The position numbers were made by a program, and so were the translations under genes. The notes beneath the pieces are model-generated. The model worked only from the letters and a program-made list of their open reading frames with translations, made no database searches and was not told the DNA's origin. This document shows, in pieces, positions 28,444 through 37,575 of a stretch of 64,000 nt of DNA. This DNA comes from Gammaproteobacteria bacterium (lineage in GTDB: Bacteria; Pseudomonadota; Gammaproteobacteria; Steroidobacterales; GCA-2729495). The stretch is from the NCBI GenBank assembly GCA_030746435.1, contig JASLMV010000012.1:7501-71500 (forward strand), read 5' to 3'. Numbering within the stretch: the stretch's first letter is position 1; every line of letters starts with the position of its first letter.

Positions 28444-30516
28444 TCAGGTCATGCCCTGGTCTGCTAATACACCGGATGATGATTCCTTGTTCAGTTCGGC
28501 ATCGTCCGATTCTTTGTCACGGGAAATATCCTCGGAATCGTCCAACCCCGGTTCTTCCGGTCCTCCCCCTGCCTTACTGCCGTCGTCGCCGGGCAATATG
28601 AAACCGGACACTGACTCACGTAACTCCGATGCCAGCGTCGACAGCTTACTGATAAAGTTACCGGTCGTGGATGCGCTTGCATCAGTCTCACCGCTGATCT
28701 CCTGCAGCTTCTGCACGCTTTCGAGCACGAGTTTTGCCGAACCGGCCTGTTCACGTGCGGAACCGGATATGTTCTGCACGAGCATGGCGATCTGGTTTGA
28801 TACCTGTTCAATTTCTTCCAGCGCTGCGCCCGCGTTCTCGGCCAGCAGTGCACCCCCGACGACGTCGGTTGTACTGCGTTCCATCGAAACGACAGCCTCG
28901 TTGGTATCGGACTGAATCGTGCTGACCAGCACCTCGATCTGCTTCGTCGCATTGGCTGAACGCTCAGCCAGCCTCTGGACCTCGTCAGCAACGACCGCGA
29001 AACCGCGTCCGGCTTCGCCAGCCATGGATGCCTGAATAGATGCGTTCAGTGCAAGGATATTGGTCTGGTCGGCAATATCATTAATAAGTTCTACGATATC
29101 GCCGATTTCCTGCGAGCTTTCGCCAAGACGCTTGATGCGTTTCGACGTATCCTGGATCGTCTCGCGGATAGTGTTCATACCTTCGATAGTCCGGCGCACA
29201 GCATCGCCACCCTTGTGCGCGATATCCACCGAATGCCTGGCAACATCGGATGAACGCTCGGCATTACCGGATACCTCGTCAATAGATGCCGCCATCTGCT
29301 GCACGACTTTGGATGCGTGTTTGACTTGACGTGACTGCGCTTCACTGGCAGCTTCCAGTGCGCGCGCACTGGCTTCCGTTTGCTTGGTCGCATTACCCAC
29401 CAGAATCGCGCCCTCGTTTATAGTCGTAACGAGATCACGCAAAGCTTCGACCGCGAAGTTGATCGAATCGGCGATAGCGCCGGTAATGTCGTCGCCCACG
29501 GTCGCCTGCACCGTCAGGTCGCCGTCGGCGAGGCTGCCCAGTTCATCCAGCAACTGCAAAATAGCGTGCTGATCGCTCTCGGTCTGCTGGGCGAGCATGT
29601 TGGTCTTGCGCCGCTGGCGGGAACTCTTCAACCAGACGGCCAGCATCACCACGCCAATGAAGCCTGCCGCGCCGAGCAGCGCGAACAGCCGTATCAGTTC
29701 TGCGTCCAACCCCGGCCTCAGGGTCGGGTCCCCGAACACAACCCGGTCTGCCTCCATCGCGAGTATGAGTTCGTTGAGCATTGAACTTGCATCGCGCACG
29801 GGTACAAGCTGGTCCGACAAACTCAGGCTGTCCTTTACCGCACCACCGAGCTGGCCGGCCCTGCGGGTCAGGCTGGCGACAGCTTCCTCCGTTTCGGGGC
29901 CGGTTACCGCAACGATACCGAGTTGCCGGTCGCCGGCACGGATGCCGCGCACGATTTGTTGCAACTCCATTTCGTTGTCGAGCAGACGGCGGTTGAGTTC
30001 GCTGTCACCGGTAATCATGTTCCTGCTAAGCGTCGCTAAAGAATCACCCAGCAGTCGCAAACGCTCCAGGTGCGCAATGACCAAAGGTTGCCTCTGGATC
30101 GACAGTTCACCCTGCAGCTTGTAAACCGAATCTGTAAACCTGGGCGTCAATTCCTCGAGACGCTGGACTGCCTCGTTTAACGCACGGATGTCACCGGCGC
30201 CCTCGACTATAGTCGCGACGCTGGCACGAACCCTCCCGAGATCCGCACGCTGCGCGTCCGTCAGGCCGGCTGTCGCGATATCGTTAAGCGCCTCACTGGT
30301 CCGTTCCAGCGCTTCCAGGCTGGCCTCGTCGCCTTCGATAGCCATGCGCGCCTGCAGACTCGCCGCTTGCGAATTAACCAGGCTTTCCATCGCAGCCGGC
30401 CTTCCCGCCGGGCCGAAGGTCATGGAATAAAGCCACCACGCCGTGACCCCCAGCGTAATCAGGAGTAATGCAGCCAGGGCAGGCATGTACCGCGCTTCAT
30501 TCGAACTACCTGCCAT
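28444..30516 (-). CDS. pilJ: Methyl-accepting chemotaxis protein PilJ
   Basis: Receptor of the Pil-Chp system. Of 690 residues, a first membrane helix lies at about 12-32, then a periplasmic helical domain to about 280. A second membrane helix (FALLGAAGFIGVVMLAVWL) is followed by a HAMP-like segment and a long cytoplasmic coiled coil. The signalling hairpin is clear: DQTNILALNASIQASMAGEA followed by GRGFAVVADEVQRLAERSA. The C-terminal tail is Asp/Glu/Ser-rich. It lies between pilI and chpA in the expected order. Confidence 0.95.
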   Translation of the reverse strand: MAGSSNEARYMPALAALLLITLGVTAWWLYSMTFGPAGRPAAMESLVNSQAASLQARMAIEGDEASLEALERTSEALNDIATAGLTDAQRADLGRVRASVATIVEGAGDIRALNEAVQRLEELTPRFTDSVYKLQGELSIQRQPLVIAHLERLRLLGDSLATLSRNMITGDSELNRRLLDNEMELQQIVRGIRAGDRQLGIVAVTGPETEEAVASLTRRAGQLGGAVKDSLSLSDQLVPVRDASSMLNELILAMEADRVVFGDPTLRPGLDAELIRLFALLGAAGFIGVVMLAVWLKSSRQRRKTNMLAQQTESDQHAILQLLDELGSLADGDLTVQATVGDDITGAIADSINFAVEALRDLVTTINEGAILVGNATKQTEASARALEAASEAQSRQVKHASKVVQQMAASIDEVSGNAERSSDVARHSVDIAHKGGDAVRRTIEGMNTIRETIQDTSKRIKRLGESSQEIGDIVELINDIADQTNILALNASIQASMAGEAGRGFAVVADEVQRLAERSANATKQIEVLVSTIQSDTNEAVVSMERSTTDVVGGALLAENAGAALEEIEQVSNQIAMLVQNISGSAREQAGSAKLVLESVQKLQEISGETDASASTTGNFISKLSTLASELRESVSGFILPGDDGSKAGGGPEEPGLDDSEDISRDKESDDAELNKESSSGVLADQGMT

Positions 30517-30556
30517 GTCTATACGCTCTCCATGTCGCTGCTATCCGCTCTTTGCA

Positions 30557-31126
30557 TCAGGCTGCCGCGTTCTGAAACTCGCGCGCGTCGAGTAGTTTGC
30601 TCATGCTCAATACCGGCCAGGTATCTGCACCTCGCACGCAGGCACCTGCCAGGTAACGCTCGCAACGTAATTCCGTCTCCGGCACCTTTTCCGTAAATTC
30701 GTTCTCGATAAAGCGCCTGAAACCAAACACTTCATCCACGATAATGCCCACCGGCATCTCGGGGTTGTCGGCAACCAGCACCCGCGCTGTGCGTTCACCC
30801 TTGCTGGTCCCTGCCCCCAGAAAAGTACGCAGGTCCACCACCGGCAATAGCTGGCCCCGCAGGTTGGCGAGGCCGGCAATCCAGCTTTTTGCCCCGGGCA
30901 CCCTGGTCAGGCTCGCCGGCATCATCATGACTTCCCGGACTTCCGCGCGTGACACGAGCAACCTGTCAGCTCCCAGCCTGCAGCCGATGCCTACCCATTC
31001 CTGCGCTTCGACATCGAGTGAAGCGCCGCCGGCCAGTGCTGCACGGCTCCTGCGCTCCATTTCACGCAGCAACTCAAACGGCTCGTCTTTTAATTCCTGC
31101 AGGTGCTGTGCGTTTGAAACATTCAT
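30557..31126 (-). CDS. pilI: CheW-like adaptor PilI
   Basis: Couples PilJ to ChpA. The 189-residue product has the CheW signature regions MPASLTRVPGAKSWIAGLAN, LRGQLLPVVDLRTFLG and VGIIVDEVFGFRRF. Its ATG overlaps the pilH stop (ATGA), which indicates translational coupling. The N-terminal 40 residues resemble those of Pseudomonas PilI (helix with ELLREMERRSRAAL). Confidence 0.93.
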   Translation of the reverse strand: MNVSNAQHLQELKDEPFELLREMERRSRAALAGGASLDVEAQEWVGIGCRLGADRLLVSRAEVREVMMMPASLTRVPGAKSWIAGLANLRGQLLPVVDLRTFLGAGTSKGERTARVLVADNPEMPVGIIVDEVFGFRRFIENEFTEKVPETELRCERYLAGACVRGADTWPVLSMSKLLDAREFQNAAA

Positions 31127-31488
31127 GCGTTAAGTGCGGCCTCTACTGCCGCAATCAGATCACTCATTTCGACGGGCTTGACCAGGTACTGGCTTGCCCC
31201 TTGGCGCAATCCCCAGATCCGGTCGGTTTCCTGCCCCTTGGCACTGACGATGACAACAGGTATTTCCTTGGTGGTCGGATTCCTCGACAGCCTGCGCGTC
31301 GCCTGGAAGCCGTTCATGCCTGGCATAACCACATCCATGACAATGACTTCCGGCCGGACCTGCTCAGCGGTAGCGATGGCCTCTTCGCCATCACTCGCAA
31401 CAACGGTGTCAAAACCATGCCGTTCAAGCGCCTTACAGAACACGTGCTGTTCTGTTGGAGAATCATCGACAATCAGTACCAGTGCCAT
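31123..31488 (-). CDS. pilH: Response regulator PilH
   Basis: Single-domain CheY-like receiver, thought to act on the PilU/retraction side or as a phosphate sink. The 121 residues begin MALVLIVDDSPTEQHVF; the phospho-Asp lies in VIVMDVVMPGMNGFQ, with VIVSAKG (Ser/Thr switch) and the conserved Lys in YLVKPVEM. I chose ATG 31488, 13 bp after the pilG stop, because the receiver fold starts there; an open frame upstream overlaps pilG. Confidence 0.93.
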   Translation of the reverse strand: MALVLIVDDSPTEQHVFCKALERHGFDTVVASDGEEAIATAEQVRPEVIVMDVVMPGMNGFQATRRLSRNPTTKEIPVVIVSAKGQETDRIWGLRQGASQYLVKPVEMSDLIAAVEAALNA

Positions 31489-31501
31489 CTTCGGTTTCGC
31501 T

Positions 31502-31903
31502 TCAGGCTGTCCGAGCCACCTGCTCCGTGATTGCGCCCAGCAGTTCGTCACGCGTAAACGGTTTGGTCAGATACTGTTCCGAGCCCACGATCCGGCCACG
31601 GGCACGGTCGAACAAACCATCCTTGCTGGACAGCATGATTACCGGGGTATCACGGAAACTGGCGTTGTGCTTGATGAGTGAACAGGTCTGATAACCGTCG
31701 AGCCGCGGCATCATGATGTCGACGAAAATCAGGTCGGGGTGGTGATCGGCAATCTTGGACAGCGCATCGAAACCGTCCATTGCGGTGAATACAGTGCAGC
31801 CTTCTTTCGCCAGCAAAGTCTCAGCGGTACGCCGAATCGTTTTGCTGTCGTCGATTACAAGGATTTTGAGACCTTGCAAATCAGGTGCCGAGTCTTCCGC
31901 CAC
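31502..31903 (-). CDS. pilG: Response regulator PilG
   Basis: CheY-like receiver that promotes pilus extension, first gene of the Pil-Chp operon. The 133 residues carry LKILVIDDSKTIRRTAETLL, phospho-Asp in LIFVDIMMPRLDGYQ, VIMLSSKDG and the Lys in YLTKPFTRDE. The start is GTG 31903, preceded by a strong AGGAGG at ideal spacing. pilG and gshB diverge across about 310 bp, as in Pseudomonas. Confidence 0.94.
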   Translation of the reverse strand: MAEDSAPDLQGLKILVIDDSKTIRRTAETLLAKEGCTVFTAMDGFDALSKIADHHPDLIFVDIMMPRLDGYQTCSLIKHNASFRDTPVIMLSSKDGLFDRARGRIVGSEQYLTKPFTRDELLGAITEQVARTA

Positions 31904-32214
31904 GCGCGCCTCCTGCGGGCTTAACCGGGGTCACACAAGCCCTGAACACTTATTAACATAATGGTTAGTGTGCATCTACGGGATGTCGGCAGCTTGGACG
32001 GGCTCCCTTTCGGCACCGCAGACCCGGGCCGGAACCCTGTCTGCTTACCACCGTATCGAAGATGCTGAAAGCTCACACGTCTGCGGCTTACCGGGCATAA
32101 CCCATACCCGGATACGCACAACTCCGTCGATAATACCCGTGCAAGGCTGATATTTCAGCAACTCTGGGCCAGAATAGGCGTCCTGAAGGGCTTTTGCGCC
32201 CGGGAGAAAATTAC
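31904..32214. other. Intergenic region between divergent pilG and gshB
   Basis: About 310 bp with no credible gene on either strand. It holds the ribosome binding sites of both genes (AGGAGG for pilG; GGGAG before gshB) and an AT-rich patch around 31950-31970, where promoters probably lie. No clear -35/-10 pair could be assigned by eye. Confidence 0.5.
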
Positions 32215-33183
32215 ATGCACAGCATCCGCACCGGCGTCGTCATGGACCCGATTGCCGCTATTGCGCCCGCAAAAGACAGCACCCTGGCGATGCTTCTGGA
32301 GGCCCAGTCCCGGGGCCACGAGCTTATCCTGTTCGAACTCGGCGACCTCTTCATCGATAACGGCGACGCCTGCGGCCGTGGGCGGCCGGTAACCGTCAGG
32401 GACGACCCGCGGGACTGGTACAGCCTCGGCGATATACAGGAGTTGCCCCTCGCGGACTTCGACCTGCTCCTGATGCGCAAGGACCCGCCCTTCAACATGG
32501 AATACGTCTATTCCACCTACATCCTGGAACGGGCCGAACTGGGCGGTGTGCTGGTCGTCAACCGTCCCTCAAGCTTGCGCGACATAAACGAAAAGGCATT
32601 CACAGCCTGGTTCCCGCAATGCTGTCCCGATACGCTGGTCACCCGGAGCATGGATGACCTGCGGGCCTTCCGCGACAAACACGGGAAAATCGTGGTGAAA
32701 CCACTGCACGGCATGGGCGGAAAATCCGTATTCGTGGTCGAACCCACCGATAACAATGCCAACGTAATTTTTGAAACCCTGACCGACGACGGGACCCGCT
32801 ATACGATGGCGCAAAGTTATATTCCTGAAATCTCCGCAGGCGACAAACGGATTATCCTTGTCGATGGCGAAGCGCCCGACTACGCGCTCGCCAGGGTGCC
32901 CGGCAAGGACGATAACCGCGGCAACCTGGTCATGGGTGCCCAGGGCGAACTTCGCGAACTCTCCGATCGCGACCGCTGGATCTGCGCCCAGGTCGGACCC
33001 GAATTAAGCCGCCGTGGCGTATTGTTTGCCGGCCTGGACGTAATCGGCGATTACCTGACTGAGGTGAACGTGACCAGCCCGACCGGAATCCGCGAGATTG
33101 CCAAACTGTCCGGAGTCGACCTGGCGGTGGCCCTGTTCGACAGCATCGAGAAGGAGTTGTCAGCGCGGAGTGCCGCTGCCTGA
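32215..33183 (+). CDS. gshB: Glutathione synthetase
   Basis: ATP-grasp enzyme joining gamma-glutamylcysteine and glycine. The start at ATG 32215 (MHSIRTGVVMDPIAAIAPAK) is preceded by GGGAG and matches the family N-terminus; a TTG at 32194 is less likely. The 322 residues include DSTLAMLLEAQSRGHEL, LMRKDPPFNMEYVYSTYILE, VVKPLHGMGGKSVFVVE and the late TEVNVTSPTGIREI. It sits divergently next to pilG, as in Pseudomonas. It supplies glutathione for the formaldehyde dehydrogenase encoded 16 kb away. Confidence 0.97.
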   Translation: MHSIRTGVVMDPIAAIAPAKDSTLAMLLEAQSRGHELILFELGDLFIDNGDACGRGRPVTVRDDPRDWYSLGDIQELPLADFDLLLMRKDPPFNMEYVYSTYILERAELGGVLVVNRPSSLRDINEKAFTAWFPQCCPDTLVTRSMDDLRAFRDKHGKIVVKPLHGMGGKSVFVVEPTDNNANVIFETLTDDGTRYTMAQSYIPEISAGDKRIILVDGEAPDYALARVPGKDDNRGNLVMGAQGELRELSDRDRWICAQVGPELSRRGVLFAGLDVIGDYLTEVNVTSPTGIREIAKLSGVDLAVALFDSIEKELSARSAAA

Positions 33184-33189
33184 ACGTGC

Positions 33190-33690
33190 ATGGTAGATAT
33201 CCGACCACAGCAACCTGAAGACCTCGAAGCAATCGCCAGCATCAACGCGGCTGCGTTTGCAGAACACGGGGGCACCGCATCTTTCGACCGCTTCCGTGAA
33301 GAGCGCACCGATATCATTTCGCTGGTTGCAGAAAGCGGGGGCAAGCTGCTCGGGCACGTGCTGTTCAGCCCCGTGATACTCGACACGCCTGATGGTCCGG
33401 TTAACGGCATGGGCCTCGGCCAGCTAGCAGTCGACCCCGCACACCAGAACCAGGGTATAGGAACAGAGCTGTCCGAGACCGGGCTTGCACAACTTCGCGA
33501 AACCGGCTGCCCGTTTGTTATCGTTATCGGGCATGCAAAGTATTATCCGCGGTTCGGGTTTGAGATAGGCGCCAAAAACGGTTTCATCTGCCAGTGGGAA
33601 GGCATACCGGATGACTCTTTCATGGTGTTGTTCCTTGATGAAAGCAGGCGCTCTGAACTGGCGGGCACTGCCCGTTTCGATGGTCTGTAA
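33190..33690 (+). CDS. GNAT family N-acetyltransferase (YhbS-like)
   Basis: Acyl-CoA-dependent acetyltransferase of unknown substrate. The 166-residue product has LGQLAVDPAHQNQGIGTEL, the acetyl-CoA pyrophosphate loop, and the later FVIVIGHAKYYPRFGFEIG typical of the YhbS-type subgroup. It starts 6 bp after gshB and is likely co-transcribed with it. This gene is an addition relative to the gshB-tonB order I remember in Pseudomonas. Confidence 0.85.
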   Translation: MVDIRPQQPEDLEAIASINAAAFAEHGGTASFDRFREERTDIISLVAESGGKLLGHVLFSPVILDTPDGPVNGMGLGQLAVDPAHQNQGIGTELSETGLAQLRETGCPFVIVIGHAKYYPRFGFEIGAKNGFICQWEGIPDDSFMVLFLDESRRSELAGTARFDGL

Positions 33691-33719
33691 TAATCGGGTA
33701 TTAGTCAGGTGAATCGCTG

Positions 33720-34610
33720 ATGGCTGTCGTCCCCTATTTATTACAATCGCGTCGCGACAACCTTTCCACCATGCTGTTCGTGGCGGCACTGTTCCATGGC
33801 GTGTTAATACTGGGAATCAGTTTTACGGCCGGCGAGCCTCCGCAGTCATCCTCCGATGCCGAGTCACTGGAAGTCGTACTGTTGACGCGTGATTACGAAA
33901 AGCGGCCCGACAGCCAGGATGCCGAGTACCTGGCGCAACAGAACCTGGCTGGTACCGGTAATACAGCAGAAGACGAAGCCCTGCGCGTAGCCTACGGCCG
34001 TGACGCCAGCCCGGTAATGCCGGGCCCCGAAATCGATGGTCAGGACAACATCAGGAGTGAGCTTGCTGACCGGTCAAACGGTCAGCACATGTTGTATGCG
34101 CGGACTCCGGATGCGGGCATCGTTCCTGAAGACCAGGTCGAAGAGGCGGCCGAAACCCTGACCCTCAGAACCGGGATGCCCGGAACATCCAACAGTATCG
34201 AGATACTCGCGGCACCCGATACCGAAACGGTACTGAAGGGTGCCAAGCCGCGGCAACTTGTCATTAGCGCAAGCACACGTGAATCGAGGATTGCGGCTTA
34301 CCTCGATAGCTGGAAACGCCGGGTCGAGAGGGTCGGCACCATGAATTTCCCGCGTGACGCCATTAATCAGCCGGGCACGCGCAACCCGGTCGTAGAGGTT
34401 ACGGTGAAGTCCGATGGCTCGCTAAAAGAAGTCATCATCCTCGCCGGGTCCGGTAGCCGGGAACTGGATATAGCGGCAGTTGATATTCTCAAAATGGCCT
34501 CGCCGTTCGACCCGTTTCCTGAATACCTGCGAAATGATTATGATGTACTGAGATTCTCGTATGAGTGGCAGTTCACACGCCGCAGAGTCGGCCGGATCAG
34601 TGTTCCATGA
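33720..34610 (+). CDS. TonB-like energy transducer
   Basis: The 296-residue protein has one N-terminal membrane helix (about residues 18-38), a long acidic/Ala-Pro periplasmic spacer and a C-terminal TonB domain (about 200-290). That domain contains NPVVEVTVKSDGSLKEVIIL, then SRELDIAAVDILKMASPFDP and YEWQFTRR. TonB proteins pass inner-membrane energy to outer-membrane receptors. In Pseudomonas the gene at this position (tonB3) is linked to twitching motility, so a pilus-related role is possible here. No exbB/exbD is adjacent. Confidence 0.86.
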   Translation: MAVVPYLLQSRRDNLSTMLFVAALFHGVLILGISFTAGEPPQSSSDAESLEVVLLTRDYEKRPDSQDAEYLAQQNLAGTGNTAEDEALRVAYGRDASPVMPGPEIDGQDNIRSELADRSNGQHMLYARTPDAGIVPEDQVEEAAETLTLRTGMPGTSNSIEILAAPDTETVLKGAKPRQLVISASTRESRIAAYLDSWKRRVERVGTMNFPRDAINQPGTRNPVVEVTVKSDGSLKEVIILAGSGSRELDIAAVDILKMASPFDPFPEYLRNDYDVLRFSYEWQFTRRRVGRISVP

Positions 34611-34670
34611 GTGTCACGGACACCGGAACCCGCGACGCTAACCACTGTCCAAGGATGAGGGCAACCTGAT

Positions 34671-35234
34671 ATGAACAGTACTCAAACACTCACGGGACAA
34701 CTCCTGGTAGCGATGCCGGGGATGCTCGATCCCAACTTCCGCAACTCAGTCACTTACATCTGCGAACACAGCGATAGCGGAGCGTTGGGCCTGGTTATTA
34801 ATCAGCCGCTCGACATGGCGGTTAGCGAAGTGCTGGAACAACTGGAAATGCAGACCACCGATGACGCATTACTGGGCCAGCCGGTTTTGCGTGGCGGACC
34901 CGTGCAGGCGGAACGTGGTTTTGTGCTCCATGAGTCCCCGCACGACTGGGAGGCGACGACCGAAGTCGGTGGGTCCATTTATGTTACGACGTCGCGCGAT
35001 ATTCTTTCCGACCTTGCCTCCGGCAATGGTCCCGAACGCATGCAGATCGCTCTTGGCTATTCGGGCTGGGATGCGGGTCAACTTGAGGCAGAAATTCTCC
35101 AGAATGCCTGGCTCACGGTTCCCGCATCAGCCGCAATCGTGTTCGAAACGCCGTTCGAGCAACGCTGGCAGGCGGCGGCAGGTTCCATAGGCGTCGATCT
35201 TGCGTCTATATCGCCCCAAGCCGGACACGCATAA
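34671..35234 (+). CDS. YqgE/AlgH family protein
   Basis: Conserved protein of unclear function. The 187 residues match the family through LTGQLLVAMPGMLDPNFRNS, VTYICEHSDSGALGLVINQP, VLRGGPVQAERGFVLHE and ALGYSGWDAGQLE. It is immediately upstream of ruvX, the usual yqgE-yqgF arrangement in proteobacteria. Confidence 0.94.
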   Translation: MNSTQTLTGQLLVAMPGMLDPNFRNSVTYICEHSDSGALGLVINQPLDMAVSEVLEQLEMQTTDDALLGQPVLRGGPVQAERGFVLHESPHDWEATTEVGGSIYVTTSRDILSDLASGNGPERMQIALGYSGWDAGQLEAEILQNAWLTVPASAAIVFETPFEQRWQAAAGSIGVDLASISPQAGHA

Positions 35235-35246
35235 GCGGCACATCTT

Positions 35247-35705
35247 TTGACTCACAATCCGGACAATCCGCCCCGGAGCCTGCTGGCGCTCGATTTCGGC
35301 CTGCGGCGTATAGGTATTGCCACGGGCTCGCGCATTACGGATTCGGCATCTGCGCTTGCTACGCTCGAATCAAGGGACGGCGAGCCAGACTGGGATGCGC
35401 TGGACGAGTTCATCCGGGAGTGGAACCCCGACATCTTGCTGCTGGGGCTGCCGATCAGCACGTCGGGTAAAGCCACTGAAATGACTGCAGCCGTGCGGGA
35501 TTTCGCTGACTCACTGAAATCCCGCTACGAAATTCCGGTCGAGTTCGTCGATGAGCGGTATACTTCGGCCGAAGCGGAAGCGCTGCTGAAAGAACAGCGC
35601 CGTCTTGGCATAAAAACGAGGCGAGTACAGAAATCCGATATCGACAGCCTCGCGGCGCAGCTGATCGCCGAGAGCTGGATGCGCGAGAATAAAAGCAGGT
35701 CCTGA
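35247..35705 (+). CDS. ruvX: Putative pre-16S rRNA nuclease / Holliday junction resolvase homologue (YqgF)
   Basis: RNase H-fold nuclease implicated in 16S rRNA 5'-end maturation. The 152-residue product starts at TTG 35247. It has LLALDFGLRRIGIATGSR (first catalytic Asp), LLGLPISTSGKATEMTA and EFVDERYTSAEAEALL (second acidic residues). It follows yqgE by 12 bp and precedes pyrB by 8 bp. Confidence 0.93.
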   Translation: MTHNPDNPPRSLLALDFGLRRIGIATGSRITDSASALATLESRDGEPDWDALDEFIREWNPDILLLGLPISTSGKATEMTAAVRDFADSLKSRYEIPVEFVDERYTSAEAEALLKEQRRLGIKTRRVQKSDIDSLAAQLIAESWMRENKSRS

Positions 35706-35713
35706 ACCACTGA

Positions 35714-36688
35714 ATGAGCACTGACACAACTTCTTCTTCCCAGTTAACTGAAGATGGGAAGCTCCGTCACCTTATCCGGATCACCGGATTAAGTCGGGAT
35801 TTTATTTCTCGATTGCTCGACAAAGCAGAGTCCTACCAGGTTCCCCCCGGCCAGCCGCCGGCCCGGGACACAGTGCTTAAGGGCCATACCGTCGCCAACC
35901 TGTTTTTCGAACCGAGCACACGCACACGCGCTTCGTTCGAGCTGGCGGCGAAACGTTTAAGCGCTGATGTGCTGAACCTCGACGTCAACATGTCGTCACG
36001 CATCAAGGGCGAAAGCCTGCTCGATACTATCTATACGCTGCAGGCCATGCAGTGCGACATATTCGTAGTGCGCGATGCGAGCGCCGGTATTCCCGACTTT
36101 ATTACCGCAAACGTACAACCAAATGTGAGCGTCCTGAATGCAGGCGAAGCAGATGTGTCGCATCCCACCCAGGGCCTGCTCGACCTGCTGACCATTCGCC
36201 AGAGCAAGGGAACGCTGGACGGCCTTGTCGTAACCGTCATCGGCGACATCGCACACTCGCGCGTTGCCAGGTCCATTTCCGAAGGCCTGGCCATAATGGG
36301 CGACAACGAACTGCGGCTGGTAGCGCCCAAGGGACTGGAGCCGGATCCCGAACTTTATCCGGGAGCTACTATCGGCAGTGACGTAGACAAGGCCATTACC
36401 GACGCTGATGTAATCATGGCGCTGCGTATTCAACGCGAACGCATCAAGGAAAAATCCAGCCTGATGAGCAACCATGAGTACCTGCAGAAATACGGGCTGA
36501 CCGAAGCCCGGATCGAGAAGGCCAAGCCCGACGTGATCGTCATGCATCCGGGTCCTATGAACCGGGACGTGGAAATTGCCGGCCCGGTCGCGGATGGGCC
36601 CCGGTCGGTTATTACCCGGCAGGTTAATAACGGTCTGGCGGTCCGGATGGCAGTGCTGGCCGCGGTCATGGAAGCACGTACCACATGA
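35714..36688 (+). CDS. pyrB: Aspartate carbamoyltransferase catalytic subunit
   Basis: Condenses carbamoyl phosphate and aspartate in pyrimidine synthesis. The 324 residues contain the carbamoyl phosphate motif FFEPSTRTRASFELAAKRL, SHPTQGLLDLLTI and VMHPGPMNRDVEI. The length fits the class that in Pseudomonas associates with a PyrC-like subunit. Here pyrR is missing upstream and no pyrC-like gene follows; the next gene, overlapping by 4 bp (ATGA), encodes a PyrK-like protein. Confidence 0.96.
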   Translation: MSTDTTSSSQLTEDGKLRHLIRITGLSRDFISRLLDKAESYQVPPGQPPARDTVLKGHTVANLFFEPSTRTRASFELAAKRLSADVLNLDVNMSSRIKGESLLDTIYTLQAMQCDIFVVRDASAGIPDFITANVQPNVSVLNAGEADVSHPTQGLLDLLTIRQSKGTLDGLVVTVIGDIAHSRVARSISEGLAIMGDNELRLVAPKGLEPDPELYPGATIGSDVDKAITDADVIMALRIQRERIKEKSSLMSNHEYLQKYGLTEARIEKAKPDVIVMHPGPMNRDVEIAGPVADGPRSVITRQVNNGLAVRMAVLAAVMEARTT

Positions 36689-37560
36689 CCAAAGCCCAAC
36701 GCGATACGATTTTCGTCGAGGAAGCGCGCGTCATCGAACACCAATCGTTTCCGGCGGAGCAGTTTGTACTGCGGGTAGAAGCACCGGAATGCGCGCGTAC
36801 CGCTGCCGCCGGCAGCTTCGCACACATACGTTGCGATGCTGATATACCGATGCGGCGACCACTGTCGATTATGCGGGCCGACGCGGAAACCGGTGTGATC
36901 GATTTTCTGTACAAGATTGTCGGTGCGGGACTTCGCGCACTCAGCCACGCACGCCCGGGCGACACCCTCAGCATTATGGGTCCGATCGGTAATGGTTTCG
37001 TCCCGGATGACTCGAAACCAAACAAACTGATGATAGGCGGTGGGGTCGGCATTCCGCCGATGGTGTTCCTGGCCGAACAACTGTGTGCAAACCGGGGCAG
37101 TGAAGGCCTCTTCGTGATCATGGGTTCGGAAGTGCCGTTCCCGTTCGAGAAAGTACCGTCACAACTGGACGTCGCGGGCATCGCGCCCGAAGTCAGCGAC
37201 ACCATGCCGTTTATCGAGAGCCTCGGAGTACCTGCGCGGCTCGCGAGTCTGCAGGGCTTCGATGGATGCTACAAGGGCTTCGTCACAGATCTCGCGCATG
37301 ACTGGCTTAAGGCGCTGGACGAAAACAACCGCAACGGCGCCGAAATATTTGCCTGCGGCCCGGAGCCGATGCTCGAAGCAACCGCAAAACTTGCAGCCAG
37401 GTTCGGCATCCCCTGCCAGCTCTGCCTGGAAGAATTCATGGCCTGTGCAGTGGGTGGCTGTGCCGGCTGCGCGGTACAGGTGCACGGCGAAGACGGTATC
37501 GCGATGAAGCGCGTATGCGTCGACGGGCCGGTGTTTCCGGCCACGGCAATTTATCCCTGA
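36685..37560 (+). CDS. PyrK-like dihydroorotate dehydrogenase electron-transfer subunit
   Basis: Iron-sulfur flavoprotein of the ferredoxin-NADP reductase fold. The 291-residue product has the FAD motif MRRPLSIM, the nucleotide motif MIGGGVGIPPMVFLAEQL and the family C-terminus. There four cysteines can bind a [2Fe-2S] cluster (LEEFMACAVGGCAGC and later RVCVDGPVF). PyrK normally pairs with a class 1B PyrD to send electrons to NAD. No pyrD is in the window. Its start overlaps the pyrB stop by 4 bp, so the two are translationally coupled. A role with another oxidoreductase cannot be excluded. Confidence 0.85.
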   Translation: MTKAQRDTIFVEEARVIEHQSFPAEQFVLRVEAPECARTAAAGSFAHIRCDADIPMRRPLSIMRADAETGVIDFLYKIVGAGLRALSHARPGDTLSIMGPIGNGFVPDDSKPNKLMIGGGVGIPPMVFLAEQLCANRGSEGLFVIMGSEVPFPFEKVPSQLDVAGIAPEVSDTMPFIESLGVPARLASLQGFDGCYKGFVTDLAHDWLKALDENNRNGAEIFACGPEPMLEATAKLAARFGIPCQLCLEEFMACAVGGCAGCAVQVHGEDGIAMKRVCVDGPVFPATAIYP

Positions 37561-37575
37561 GAAAAGTAGCCGGCT

